Below, piece after piece: positions 1 through 7,005 of a DNA stretch of 10,192 bases (position 1 is its first letter; each line of letters begins with the position of its first letter). A program made the position numbers and the translations under genes. The notes under the pieces are model-generated. The model made no database searches. It saw only the letters and a list, made by a program, of their open reading frames with translations, and was not told the DNA's origin. The stretch is from Schaalia odontolytica (GTDB lineage: Bacteria > Actinomycetota > Actinomycetes > Actinomycetales > Actinomycetaceae), in assembly GCA_958415245.1 (NCBI GenBank), contig CATYYP010000043.1, positions 1 to 10,192 on the forward strand. The letters run 5' to 3'.

Positions 1-1055
1 GCATTAAGAACCGGGTCGTCTGGCCGGATTGGATGGGATGGCTGATCTCGCTCACGGGTATCGGCGTCCTCGTACGCGGACGCAGCCTGCGGCGGAGGGT
101 GAAAGAGAGCTCGGAACGCATTGTCGAGGCGTGGAAGAAGATGGAGGGGCGTCGCTCGGAGGTGGATCGTGCATTCCACTCTATCGTCGATGCGGGGCAA
201 TACAGCAAAGGGCTGACCGTGCGCTACGGGTGCGCTAACCAGGAGCGCAAGAAGGTGCGTGAGCGCGTCTCTGTATTGAAGTCCCCGGGGTTCTTTGGAT
301 CCCTCAGCGCCGGCGCGGCAAGTGAGAGGGAGGAACTGCTCGAAGACATCGAGCTGCTGTCGGCCGCCGATGACGCGATCTTTGCCGCGCGCGACTTTTT
401 TGCGCTAGCACCACGGTGGCGCGACCTGTGGGATAACGAGGTGGGACCGGTCTTCGAAGACCTGTTAGCCGCGGATTCCATCTCAGTCAAGGTGCGCAAC
501 CGCGTCAAGAAGCGTCAAGTGAAGAACGCCGTGGAGGCGTTTAACCGCTGGACGAACGAGCAGCGGGACATCATCGTCGGACTCGGAACCAGCCTCGAGC
601 GTGCGGAGATCACTCCAGTGCAGGCTCTCGTCGAGCTGGACCGAATCGCGGGTGAGTCTCGCGCGCGCCTGACGAAGCTCATCGGGCAGGCACTCGTCGC
701 CGACACTTCCTCGTCGGGGCGTCAGCGCTACGAGCATTGGGAAAGCAACAAGGGCGGTACCGTCAGCGCCAGCGAGGTGCTCTACAAGGGTACGTACTTG
801 AGTGGCGGGGATCGCCACGAGTACAACCCCGCCTCGACGATCCGCTTGACTGCGAACTCTGCGGGTGTTCGCCTCACGGGCAAGGCTGCGGAGAAGTCCG
901 GTCGTTTCCAGGCGAACAATGTGTCCGTCTGGGCGTATCCGACGTATCTCGACCGCTACGTGGACTACGAACCGTCCAGTTCCTCGACCAGTTCAGCAGA
1001 CTACGGTTCATCCTCGGGTGGCTTCTCCGGCTCCGGCTCCTCCTCGTCCTTCTGA
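1..1055 (+). CDS. Uncharacterised membrane-anchored protein, 5' end outside window (tandem paralog A)
   Basis: The reading frame is open from the first complete codon at position 3 to the TGA at 1053-1055. An ATG exists at 33, but the residues before it (VVWPDW) align with LWPTWY inside the next gene. The real start is therefore upstream, with about 50 residues missing if the two genes are built alike. Visible parts in order are a hydrophobic segment (about nt 18-80, ending VLVRG), a long charged and probably helical or coiled-coil region (nt 90-700), a conserved C-terminal block with YNPASTIRLTANSAG (nt 822-866), and a Ser/Gly-rich tail (nt 975-1052; 15 Ser and 5 Gly in 26 residues). I do not recognise an enzyme motif. 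The tail and layout faintly recall proteins annotated DUF5129 or TPM-domain in Actinomycetaceae, but that is unverified memory. The coding call is firm because of the conserved paralog; the function is unknown. Confidence 0.85.
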   Translation, partial: IKNRVVWPDWMGWLISLTGIGVLVRGRSLRRRVKESSERIVEAWKKMEGRRSEVDRAFHSIVDAGQYSKGLTVRYGCANQERKKVRERVSVLKSPGFFGSLSAGAASEREELLEDIELLSAADDAIFAARDFFALAPRWRDLWDNEVGPVFEDLLAADSISVKVRNRVKKRQVKNAVEAFNRWTNEQRDIIVGLGTSLERAEITPVQALVELDRIAGESRARLTKLIGQALVADTSSSGRQRYEHWESNKGGTVSASEVLYKGTYLSGGDRHEYNPASTIRLTANSAGVRLTGKAAEKSGRFQANNVSVWAYPTYLDRYVDYEPSSSSTSSADYGSSSGGFSGSGSSSSF

Positions 1056-1106
1056 GTCCCATCGGGATACCGGGCAACTGATGGCTATCCGTGCCAGAGT
1101 GGAGGC

Positions 1107-2306
1107 ATGACGTCTCAGGCAACGGAAACGATGAGTCACGCACCCCGGCATCCTCGCGCGGTCATGCGCAGTGCGCGAGGCTGTGCGCGCCTCCTGGCGG
1201 GTCTCGCCCTCTTTCTGGTGGCCCCCGTGTGGCTCGACATCGCCGTGTCCGTCGGCGCATCGCACAGCATGCTGTGGCCCACCTGGTACGCGTGGGTGGC
1301 GACGCTCGCGGGCATCGGCCTCTGGGTGCGCGGGTGGATGCTGCGCGGCTTCGCCCGCGAAAACATACGGAAGGCTTCCGATGAGTGGGAGGCATTTGAG
1401 AAGCGTCACCTGGAGGTCGAGCACGCCTTTCTTCCACTCCTCGTGGCCGGGCGCTACGACCGCGGTCTGGCCGCGCGCCTCGAGGCAGCTCGGGCCGAGC
1501 GTGAGAACCTGCGTGCTCGTCTTGCAACGGTGGTGACACCTCCGTTCCTCGCCTCACTCAGCGCGGCAACGGCACGGGAAGCGGATGCGATCGTCAAGGA
1601 CTTCCACGGTCTGATGGATGCGCACGTCGCGATGCTGGCCGCGTGCGATCTCTTCACTCTGACTCCCGCCTGGCGCAGGGTGTGGGAGAACGAGCTGGGG
1701 CCGGTGTACGAGGACCTGACTGTCGTTGAGACCATCACGCAAACTGTCCAGAGCCGAAGCATGGACCCGATGGTTCTCAGCATGGCGGCATCCCTCATAC
1801 TGTGGCTCGATGAACAGCGCCTGGCCGTCAACGACCTGGGGGCGAGCCTCGAGTGCGCGCAGATGGATCCCGCCGAGGCACTGACGCAGCTCGATCGGGT
1901 CGCCGACGAGGCCAGGGTGCGCCTCGTGCGCCTCGTAGAGGCGGCTCTCGGTGCCGACACATCCATGATTGGGCAGAGGCGTTACAAGCGCTGGAGGAAG
2001 GGCGCGGGGGAGAAGCTGCGCACCAACGAGACGCGATACCTCGGCGCGTACCGGATCGCTGGCATGACGTACACCTACAACCCCGCCCAGGCGATACGGC
2101 TGACCGCAAACAGCGCGGGTATCAACCTCAAGGGGAGTGCGGCCCATTCCACCGCGCGCTTCGCGGCGTTTGGTGCGGAGCTCTACGTGCCGCCCGCGTA
2201 CCTCCATCGCTACCTCGTGTGGGACGGAACCTCGCGGTACGGCTCCTCGCGAGCGAACTACCTGACGTCGGCCGCAAACCTCGATCCGCGCGGGCGCACA
2301 CGCTGA
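1107..2306 (+). CDS. Uncharacterised membrane-anchored protein (tandem paralog B)
   Basis: This 399-residue protein is clearly homologous to the gene just upstream. Shared blocks are GIGLWVRG (residues 69-76), NELGPVYEDL (195-204), EQR....LGASLE (236-249) and YNPAQAIRLTANSAG (324-338). Two hydrophobic segments (about 29-49 and 56-75) predict an N-terminal membrane hairpin, followed by some 300 mostly charged residues that are probably helical and cytoplasmic. It lacks the Ser/Gly tail of its neighbour. The ATG at 1107 is preceded by GGAGG at 1101-1105 with only 1 nt spacing, which is unusually tight. The in-frame ATG at 1131 (codon 9) is an alternative start. No other start codon lies between the upstream stop and 1107. 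The 51-nt gap to the upstream gene suggests co-transcription. No catalytic motif is visible and I assign no function. Confidence 0.88.
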   Translation: MTSQATETMSHAPRHPRAVMRSARGCARLLAGLALFLVAPVWLDIAVSVGASHSMLWPTWYAWVATLAGIGLWVRGWMLRGFARENIRKASDEWEAFEKRHLEVEHAFLPLLVAGRYDRGLAARLEAARAERENLRARLATVVTPPFLASLSAATAREADAIVKDFHGLMDAHVAMLAACDLFTLTPAWRRVWENELGPVYEDLTVVETITQTVQSRSMDPMVLSMAASLILWLDEQRLAVNDLGASLECAQMDPAEALTQLDRVADEARVRLVRLVEAALGADTSMIGQRRYKRWRKGAGEKLRTNETRYLGAYRIAGMTYTYNPAQAIRLTANSAGINLKGSAAHSTARFAAFGAELYVPPAYLHRYLVWDGTSRYGSSRANYLTSAANLDPRGRTR

Positions 2307-2363
2307 GCGTTGTGCCCCACGTCCGCCCATAGCCGATGTCACGCCCGCGGGGGCCTTCCCTCG

Positions 2364-2392
2364 TTGAAGGGGGTGGGGGCGTGTGCGATAAT
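2364..2392 (+). promoter_or_regulatory. Sigma70-type promoter of rpmE
   Basis: TTGAAG at 2364-2369 and GATAAT at 2387-2392 are separated by exactly 17 nt, and TGC just before the -10 forms an extended -10 element. Transcription would begin near 2398-2400, giving rpmE an untranslated leader of about 120 nt. This is the best-matching promoter in the window. It sits in the gap between the unknown paralogs and the conserved rpmE cluster. The start point is inferred, not observed. Confidence 0.7.
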
Positions 2393-2406
2393 GTCGTGTC
2401 GGCTTA

Positions 2407-2499
2407 CCGGTTCACCGGCATGCCCCAGGCGCTTGTTGGCGCGCTGGAAGGTGAGTCCCCGCCAGATGCGGGGGACGCTGCATGTCCGGACCCGGGGCA
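2407..2499 (+). promoter_or_regulatory. Structured 5' leader of rpmE, candidate L31 autoregulatory leader RNA
   Basis: The leader can form a three-way junction. A closing helix pairs CCGGCATG (2415-2422) with CATG-T-CCGG (2481-2489, one bulged T). It encloses hairpin 2425-2447 (CCAGGCGC, loop TTGTTG, GCGC-G-CTGG) and hairpin 2455-2476 (GTCCCCGC, loop CAGAT, GCGGGGGAC with a bulged G). An outer CCGG/CCGG helix (2407-2410 with 2492-2495) could extend it. A local CCGG-TTCA-CCGG hairpin (2407-2418) competes with the closing helix. The structure fits between the predicted transcription start and the AGGAG ribosome site (2511-2515). Computationally predicted ribosomal leaders upstream of L31 genes are known in Actinobacteria. 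Whether this one matches a published model was not tested. Confidence 0.55.
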
Positions 2500-2522
2500 C
2501 CAAACGATCCAGGAGAAACTCC

Positions 2523-2744
2523 ATGAAGCAGGGTATTCACCCCGAATACGTGGACACCGTCGTGACCTGCACGTGCGGCAACTCGTTCCACACCCGTTCC
2601 ACCATCACCTCCGGTGAGATGCGCGTGGACGTGTGCTCGGCCTGCCACCCGTTCTACACGGGCAAGCAGAAGATCCTCGACACCGGCGGCCGCGTCGCCA
2701 AGTTCGAGGCTCGCTACGGCAAGCGCGTGCGCCCCTCCAAGTGA
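2523..2744 (+). CDS. rpmE: 50S ribosomal protein L31, zinc-binding type
   Basis: This 73-residue protein begins [10 protein letters not shown], the typical L31 opening. L31 is a large-subunit protein that forms a bridge near the central protuberance. Cysteines at 16, 18, 38 and 41 form the zinc site of the C+ (RpmE) type, as opposed to the cysteine-free type used under zinc starvation. The ATG at 2523 is chosen because it gives the normal family length and has AGGAG at 2511-2515, 7 nt upstream. The open frame continues upstream to 2310, but that part is leader, not protein. The gene has its own promoter and a structured leader, and a terminator-like hairpin lies downstream. It is the first gene of the conserved rpmE-prfA-prmC order. 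Confidence 0.97.
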   Translation: MKQGIHPEYVDTVVTCTCGNSFHTRSTITSGEMRVDVCSACHPFYTGKQKILDTGGRVAKFEARYGKRVRPSK

Positions 2745-2763
2745 GGGTGAGCGGCTAGCTCAA

Positions 2764-2807
2764 CGGCGGTGTCGTTGGCCTCACGGCCGACGGCGCCGCC
2801 GCTTTGT
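2764..2807 (+). terminator. Probable rho-independent terminator after rpmE
   Basis: An arm at 2765-2780 pairs over its full 16 nt with 2785-2800, counting three G-U wobbles, across a TCAC loop. A C2764-G2801 pair extends it. The tail is CTTTGTC, a poor U-tract, so termination may be partial and let some transcripts continue into prfA 32 nt downstream. I see no convincing separate promoter between this hairpin and prfA. Confidence 0.65.
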
Positions 2808-2838
2808 CAACTGTATGGAACGAAGGAAGTGGTGAATC

Positions 2839-3933
2839 GTGGCCGCGACGGATGAACTTGGCGCCCTGGGCCCCCTGCTGCAGGAATATGAGCAGGTCGA
2901 GGCGCAGATGGCGGATCCCCAGACGCTGGCGGACCCGCAGCTGATGCGCCGAGTCGGTCGACGCTACGCCGAGCTTGGCCGCGTGAAGGCCGCCGCCGAT
3001 CGCCTTTCTTCCGCCTCGGGAGACCTTGAGGCCGCCCGAGAGCTGGCCGCTGAAGATCGTTCCTTCGCCGACGAGATTCCCGCTCTCGAGGAAGAGGAAG
3101 CGGCTGCCCACGAGGCGCTCGTGAAGATTCTGGCTCCCCGCGACCCCGAGGATGCGATGGATGTCATCCTTGAGATCAAGGCGGGTGAGGGCGGCGAAGA
3201 ATCCGCGCTGTTCGCCTCCGATCTGGCCCGCATGTACGCCCGCTACGCGGAGGCGCACGGCTGGAGCGTCACCGAGATGAGCGCGACTCACACGGAGCTC
3301 GGTGGTTTCAAGGACATCACGCTCGCGATCCGTGCGAAGGGTACGCCCGCTCCCGACGAGGGCGTGTGGGCGCACCTAAAGTACGAGGGCGGCGTGCACC
3401 GCGTGCAGCGCGTGCCCGTCACCGAGTCGCAGGGCCGCATCCACACGAGTGCCGCAGGCGTTTTCGTCATGCCGGAGATCGAGGACGATGAGGAGATCGT
3501 CATCGACCCGAACGATCTGCGCATCGATGTCTATCGGTCCAGCGGCCCCGGTGGCCAGTCGGTCAACACGACCGACTCCGCCGTGCGCATCACGCACATT
3601 CCCTCGGGCATCGTGGTGTCGATGCAGAATGAGAAGTCGCAGCTGCAGAACAAGGAGGCCGCGCTGCGCGTGCTGGCCTCGCGCCTGGCTGCGGAGGCGA
3701 GGGCGAAGAAGGAAGCCGAGGCGTCGGCCCAGCGCCTCTCCCAGGTGCGCACCGTGGACCGCTCGGAGCGCATCCGCACCTATAATTTCCCGGAGAACCG
3801 CATCGCGGATCACCGCACGGGCTTCAAGGCTCACAACCTGGATGCGGTCCTGTCCGGCGCGCTCGATGCAGTGATCGCTTCGCTGCAGGAAGCTGATGAG
3901 GCTGAGCGCTTGGCCGCCGCCGCTCAGTCATGA
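2839..3933 (+). CDS. prfA: Peptide chain release factor 1
   Basis: RF1 recognises UAA and UAG stop codons and triggers hydrolysis of peptidyl-tRNA on the ribosome. The 364-residue protein has the usual family length. It carries the PVT codon-reading tripeptide at 193-195 (in [13 protein letters not shown]), which separates it from RF2 (SPF), and the catalytic GGQ at 238-240 (in [10 protein letters not shown]). An acidic stretch near 84-88 belongs to the N-terminal helical domain. The start is GTG at 2839, with AAGGAAG at 2823-2829 about 9 nt upstream. The stop overlaps or abuts the start of prmC, whose product methylates the glutamine of GGQ, so enzyme and substrate are made from one transcript. 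Confidence 0.97.
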   Translation: MAATDELGALGPLLQEYEQVEAQMADPQTLADPQLMRRVGRRYAELGRVKAAADRLSSASGDLEAARELAAEDRSFADEIPALEEEEAAAHEALVKILAPRDPEDAMDVILEIKAGEGGEESALFASDLARMYARYAEAHGWSVTEMSATHTELGGFKDITLAIRAKGTPAPDEGVWAHLKYEGGVHRVQRVPVTESQGRIHTSAAGVFVMPEIEDDEEIVIDPNDLRIDVYRSSGPGGQSVNTTDSAVRITHIPSGIVVSMQNEKSQLQNKEAALRVLASRLAAEARAKKEAEASAQRLSQVRTVDRSERIRTYNFPENRIADHRTGFKAHNLDAVLSGALDAVIASLQEADEAERLAAAAQS

Positions 3934-3944
3934 TTGGAGGAGAC

Positions 3945-4841
3945 ATGGGGACGTGGTCTCTGACGGATGCGCGTTCGTGGGCGCGCGAACGCCTGACGAA
4001 GGCCGGCATCGACTCGGTCGATGCGGACGTGCGTGAGCTGCTCGAGTGGGCGTGTGAGGCCTCGTCCCAGTGGGACCTGCCGGCGGAGCTGAACGAGGAC
4101 CAGGCCGAGAAACTGCGCTCGGCGGTGGGGGAGAGGGCCCTGCGCATTCCCCTTCAGCACGTCACGAGTCGCATGTATTTCCGCGGCTTGACCCTTGCCG
4201 CTCGCCCCGGTGTGTTCGTCGTGCGCCCGGAGACCGAGGTCCTTGCCGGCCTCGCGATTGACGAGGCCATGGCGGTCGTCGCCCGCCACGGTGAGGCTCG
4301 CGTTGTCGACCTGTGCGCTGGCTCCGGCGCGATCGGGCTGGCGGTGGCTACCGAGACGACCCGCACGGAGGTGTGGGCCGTCGAGAAGGAAGCCGAGCCC
4401 TTCGCTCTGGCCTGTCAGAACCGAGATGCTGTGGGCGTTCCCTGCCTGCACTTGGAGCGAGGCGACGCGACGGATCCAGCGACGCTCGCGCACCTGGACG
4501 GGATGGTCGACGTCGTCATGACCAACCCGCCCTACGTTCCCGCTGATGAGATGCCCACGCAGCCCGAGGCCAGCGCCGATCCGCACGTCGCCCTGTATGG
4601 GGGAAGCCCGGATGGAACCGAGATCCCCGCGCGCATCGCTCGTCGCGCGCTCACCCTCCTGCGTCCCGGTGGTCTCCTGCTGATGGAACACTCGCCCTCG
4701 CAGGAAGAAGCCATGGCGGCGATCGCCGCGCAGCTCGGAATGACGGATATCGCAACCCTGCCCGACCTTGCTGGCAGGCGTCGTTTCCTGAGTGCCCGCG
4801 CGCCTGAATCGACGAAGCCCACGGCATCCGTGACACAATGA
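3945..4841 (+). CDS. prmC: Release factor glutamine N5-methyltransferase
   Basis: PrmC (HemK) uses S-adenosylmethionine to methylate the glutamine of the GGQ motif in release factors. With the start at 3945 it has 298 residues. A helical N-terminal domain that binds the release factor leads to RPETE (94-98), then the SAM-binding loop DLCAGSG (122-128), then NPPY (194-197), the signature of N5-glutamine methyltransferases. ATG 3945 is preferred because GGAGGAG at 3936-3942 precedes it. The ATG at 3930 overlaps the prfA stop as ATGA, would add five residues, and lacks a visible ribosome site. Its 3' end overlaps the next gene by 4 nt. The family assignment is firm; the exact start is not. Confidence 0.94.
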   Translation: MGTWSLTDARSWARERLTKAGIDSVDADVRELLEWACEASSQWDLPAELNEDQAEKLRSAVGERALRIPLQHVTSRMYFRGLTLAARPGVFVVRPETEVLAGLAIDEAMAVVARHGEARVVDLCAGSGAIGLAVATETTRTEVWAVEKEAEPFALACQNRDAVGVPCLHLERGDATDPATLAHLDGMVDVVMTNPPYVPADEMPTQPEASADPHVALYGGSPDGTEIPARIARRALTLLRPGGLLLMEHSPSQEEAMAAIAAQLGMTDIATLPDLAGRRRFLSARAPESTKPTASVTQ

Positions 4842-5512
4842 ACACGATGAGTACAGAGACGATCCTGAGCGCCGTTCCTTCGCTGAGCGAGGCCGACCTG
4901 GCGCGCGCCCAGCAGGAGCTGCGCGACGGCCATCTCCTCGTCGTACCCACGGACACTGTCTACGGCATCGGCGCGGACGCGGCCAACCCCGAGGCCGTCG
5001 CCGCCGTCCTGGCCGCCAAGGGCCGCGGACGGCAGATGCCGCCGCCCGTGCTCGTCGCCTCCGTCGACGCGATCGACGCGCTGTGCGTCGATGTACCCGA
5101 GGCCGCCCGCGCCCTTGCGCGCGCCTTCTGGCCCGGCGGACTCACCCTCATCCTGCGTGCCCGCCCCGACCTCGGGTGGGACCTGGGTGAAACCGGCGGC
5201 ACCATCGGCGTGCGCATGCCGAACCAGGCTGCCCTCCTGCGCCTCTTGCACGACTTCGGACCATTGGCCGTCACCTCCGCGAACTTGACCGGTCAGCCTC
5301 CCGCGACCTCGGTTGAGCAGGCCGTCGGCTACTTTGGAACCCGAGTGTCCGCCTACCTTGACGGCGGCCCCACCCAGGGCTCCACGGCCTCATCGATCGT
5401 TGACTTCGCGCACGAGACGCCCCGTGCGCTCCGCCTCGGAACCATCTCCCTGGATGACCTCAGTGCAGCCGCTGGCGTGACCATCGCCCCCGTCGAAGGT
5501 GCCGCTTCGTGA
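4838..5512 (+). CDS. tsaC: L-threonylcarbamoyladenylate synthase (TsaC/Sua5/YrdC family)
   Basis: The enzyme makes threonylcarbamoyl-AMP from threonine, bicarbonate and ATP. This is the first step of t6A formation at position 37 of ANN-decoding tRNAs. The 224-residue protein has the YrdC-domain motifs PTDTVYG (37-43), KGR (61-63), WPGGLT (98-103) and TSANLTG (146-152). It lacks the extra C-terminal domain of longer Sua5 proteins. It starts inside the prmC stop (ATGA, 4838-4841) with no clear ribosome site, which points to translation coupled to prmC. An ATG at 4847 is an alternative. It corresponds in position to M. tuberculosis Rv1301. The symbol could equally be sua5 or ywlC. Confidence 0.92.
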   Translation: MNTMSTETILSAVPSLSEADLARAQQELRDGHLLVVPTDTVYGIGADAANPEAVAAVLAAKGRGRQMPPPVLVASVDAIDALCVDVPEAARALARAFWPGGLTLILRARPDLGWDLGETGGTIGVRMPNQAALLRLLHDFGPLAVTSANLTGQPPATSVEQAVGYFGTRVSAYLDGGPTQGSTASSIVDFAHETPRALRLGTISLDDLSAAAGVTIAPVEGAAS

Positions 5513-6615
5513 AGGTCTACCTGCTGCTGGGGGCCATCGCGATGGCCCTGACGATCCTGCTGACGCCGGCCGTGCGCTGGGCGTGCCTGCAGTTCAACAT
5601 CTTGCCGCCCTTGCGCGGACGTGACCTGCAAAAGAAGCCCATCCCGCGCCTGGGCGGCGTCGCGATGACCATCGCACTGATCGTCACCATGCTGCTCGCC
5701 TCGCGGATCCCCTACATGGCGCCACTCTTTACGACCACGGTCCCGTGGGCCGTCATGGCCGGCGCCGGTGCCATGTGCATCCTCGGCATCATCGATGACA
5801 TCATCGAACTCGACTGGATGGCCAAGCTCGGTGGGCAGGTCCTCATCGCGGGCGGCATGGCTTTCGGTGGCGTGCAGCTTGCCTCGTTCCCGATTTTCGG
5901 CCTGACGCTCGGATCCTCCCGACTGTGGCTCTTCGTCTCCGTCTTCTTCATTGTCGGCATCATGAACGCCGTTAACTTCATCGACGGGCTCGACGGCCTG
6001 GCATCTGGCATGATCGCGATCGGCGCGGGGTCCTTCTTCGTCTACTCCTACATCATCACCCGGCTCATGGGCGCGGCCTCCTACGCGACGACCGCCAGCC
6101 TCATCGTGATCGCGCTGCTTGGGGTGTGCGCCGGCTTCCTCTGGTTCAACTTCCACCCCTCCTCGATCATGATGGGCGGGGGAGCGGAGACCATGGGCCT
6201 CGTCCTGGCCGCCGCCGGCATCATCGTCACCGGCAAGATCGATCCGTCGCTGCTCGGTCGCCAGCAGATGATCGTGTCCGCGCTGCCGCTCATCCTCCCG
6301 CTGTCGGTCATCTTCATGCCCGTCCTCGACCTGGTCGTTACCTCGATTCGCCGCATGAGCCGAGGAAAGAGCCCCTTCGTTGCCGACCGCTCCCACTTCC
6401 ACGACCGTCTCCTCGTTGCCGGGCACTCTCACCGCGGGGTCGTCGCGATCCTGTGGATGTGGACCGCCATTGTCTGCGTTCCCGCCGTCGGGCTCCTCGT
6501 CTTCGAGTGGTGGAGCGTCACTCTCGTCGCAGTCACCGCTGCGGCTATCGGCGTGGCCGTCACGACCCGAGAATTCCCCAAGGAAGAGACCACTCCCGAG
6601 GAGGTTGCCGCATGA
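5509..6615 (+). CDS. wecA: Polyprenyl-phosphate GlcNAc-1-phosphate transferase (WecA/Rfe, MraY superfamily)
   Basis: Members of this integral membrane family transfer GlcNAc-1-phosphate from UDP-GlcNAc to a polyprenyl phosphate, starting cell-wall linker or surface polysaccharide synthesis. The 368-residue protein has about ten or eleven hydrophobic segments. It carries KKPIPRLGG (42-50), the catalytic DDIIELD (96-102), NAVNFIDGLDGL (153-164) and HFHD (296-299, against HxHH in relatives). The usual MGDxG loop reads MMGGGAETMG (221-230), so the expected aspartate is absent. The GTG start at 5509 overlaps the previous stop (GTGA), with GAAGG at 5495-5499. The position matches rfe (Rv1302) of M. 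tuberculosis. Family membership is firm; full activity is less certain because of the altered loop. Confidence 0.88.
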   Translation: MKVYLLLGAIAMALTILLTPAVRWACLQFNILPPLRGRDLQKKPIPRLGGVAMTIALIVTMLLASRIPYMAPLFTTTVPWAVMAGAGAMCILGIIDDIIELDWMAKLGGQVLIAGGMAFGGVQLASFPIFGLTLGSSRLWLFVSVFFIVGIMNAVNFIDGLDGLASGMIAIGAGSFFVYSYIITRLMGAASYATTASLIVIALLGVCAGFLWFNFHPSSIMMGGGAETMGLVLAAAGIIVTGKIDPSLLGRQQMIVSALPLILPLSVIFMPVLDLVVTSIRRMSRGKSPFVADRSHFHDRLLVAGHSHRGVVAILWMWTAIVCVPAVGLLVFEWWSVTLVAVTAAAIGVAVTTREFPKEETTPEEVAA

Positions 6616-6905
6616 CCTACGTGCTCGCCCTCGCCATGGTCGTCGTCATCGTTGCGGCGCAGTGGTTTTTCACGTCGCGCGCCCTGCGATCGCCCTCCCA
6701 CTTCATCGGATGGGTGACCGGCGGATACGCGGCGAAAATCGCTCTGCTCGCCATCGGACTGTACGTTCCGCGCGCACTGGGCATGGACGTGCGAGTTGCC
6801 GCAATCGCCACGATCATCGCGATTATCGTGTCCTCGACGGTCGAGATGATGGTCATGATGCGCAAGCGCACGATGAACGTGGATGCGCCGAGCGACACTC
6901 AGTAA
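6612..6905 (+). CDS. Small three-helix membrane protein in the atpI position
   Basis: This 97-residue protein has three hydrophobic segments (about 4-20, 32-52, 62-84) and a short charged tail. The ATG at 6612 overlaps the wecA stop (ATGA) and has a strong GAGGAGG site at 6598-6604, 7 nt upstream. This supports it over the longer frame that begins inside wecA. It occupies the place of Rv1303 of M. tuberculosis and of atpI in many bacteria, just before atpB. AtpI-type proteins help assemble the c-ring in some species. A similar role here is inference from position, since I see no diagnostic sequence motif. Confidence 0.85.
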   Translation: MTYVLALAMVVVIVAAQWFFTSRALRSPSHFIGWVTGGYAAKIALLAIGLYVPRALGMDVRVAAIATIIAIIVSSTVEMMVMMRKRTMNVDAPSDTQ

Positions 6906-6936
6906 CCCTTGCGCGCGCTAGGCGGCCCCTTCTCTG

Positions 6937-6944
6937 TATAGAAT
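6937..6944 (+). promoter_or_regulatory. Probable -10 element of the atp operon promoter
   Basis: TATAGAAT at 6937-6944 is the only AT-rich -10-like word in the 100-nt gap before atpB, and it contains TAGAAT, which fits the TANNNT actinobacterial pattern. No good -35 lies at the normal distance: TTGCGC at 6909-6914 is 22-24 nt away, too far. There is no terminator-like hairpin after the preceding gene, so readthrough from upstream may also feed the operon. Confidence 0.45.
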
Positions 6945-6990
6945 GGTTGAGTTGCCCCGGCAGCAGACACAAACCAATGGAGTTGAGATG

Positions 6991-6997
6991 AAGGAGG
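6991..6997 (+). promoter_or_regulatory. Ribosome binding site that fixes the atpB start
   Basis: AAGGAGG lies 8 nt before the GTG at 7006, an optimal match and spacing. It supports GTG 7006 over the in-frame ATG at 6988 (which has a weaker GGAG at 6979-6982) and over the ATG at 6943, which lies within the probable -10 element. Confidence 0.75.
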
Positions 6998-7005
6998 CAC
7001 ATTCA

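Noticed and set aside
1065..1090. GGATA/TATCC inverted repeat between the two paralogs
   Set aside because: A 5-bp stem with a 16-nt loop is too weak to support a function.
2343..2370. Short inverted repeats (GCCC/GGGC; CCTTC/GAAGG) before the rpmE promoter, as a terminator or operator
   Set aside because: The stems are only 4-5 bp, no U-tract follows, and the second merely overlaps the -35 box; in GC-rich DNA this is expected by chance.
2310..2522. Upstream extension of the rpmE reading frame
   Set aside because: It contains the promoter and leader, and L31 begins at MKQGIHPEY with a proper ribosome site.
2755..3375. Minus-strand open frame opposite the 5' half of prfA (206 codons)
   Set aside because: It has no domain and covers a certain gene and the terminator-like hairpin.
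5353..6432. Long minus-strand open frame opposite tsaC and wecA (359 codons)
   Set aside because: It is full of Asp, Glu, His and Arg, as expected for the complement of a GC-rich membrane-protein gene, has no recognisable domain, and lies over two firmly identified genes.
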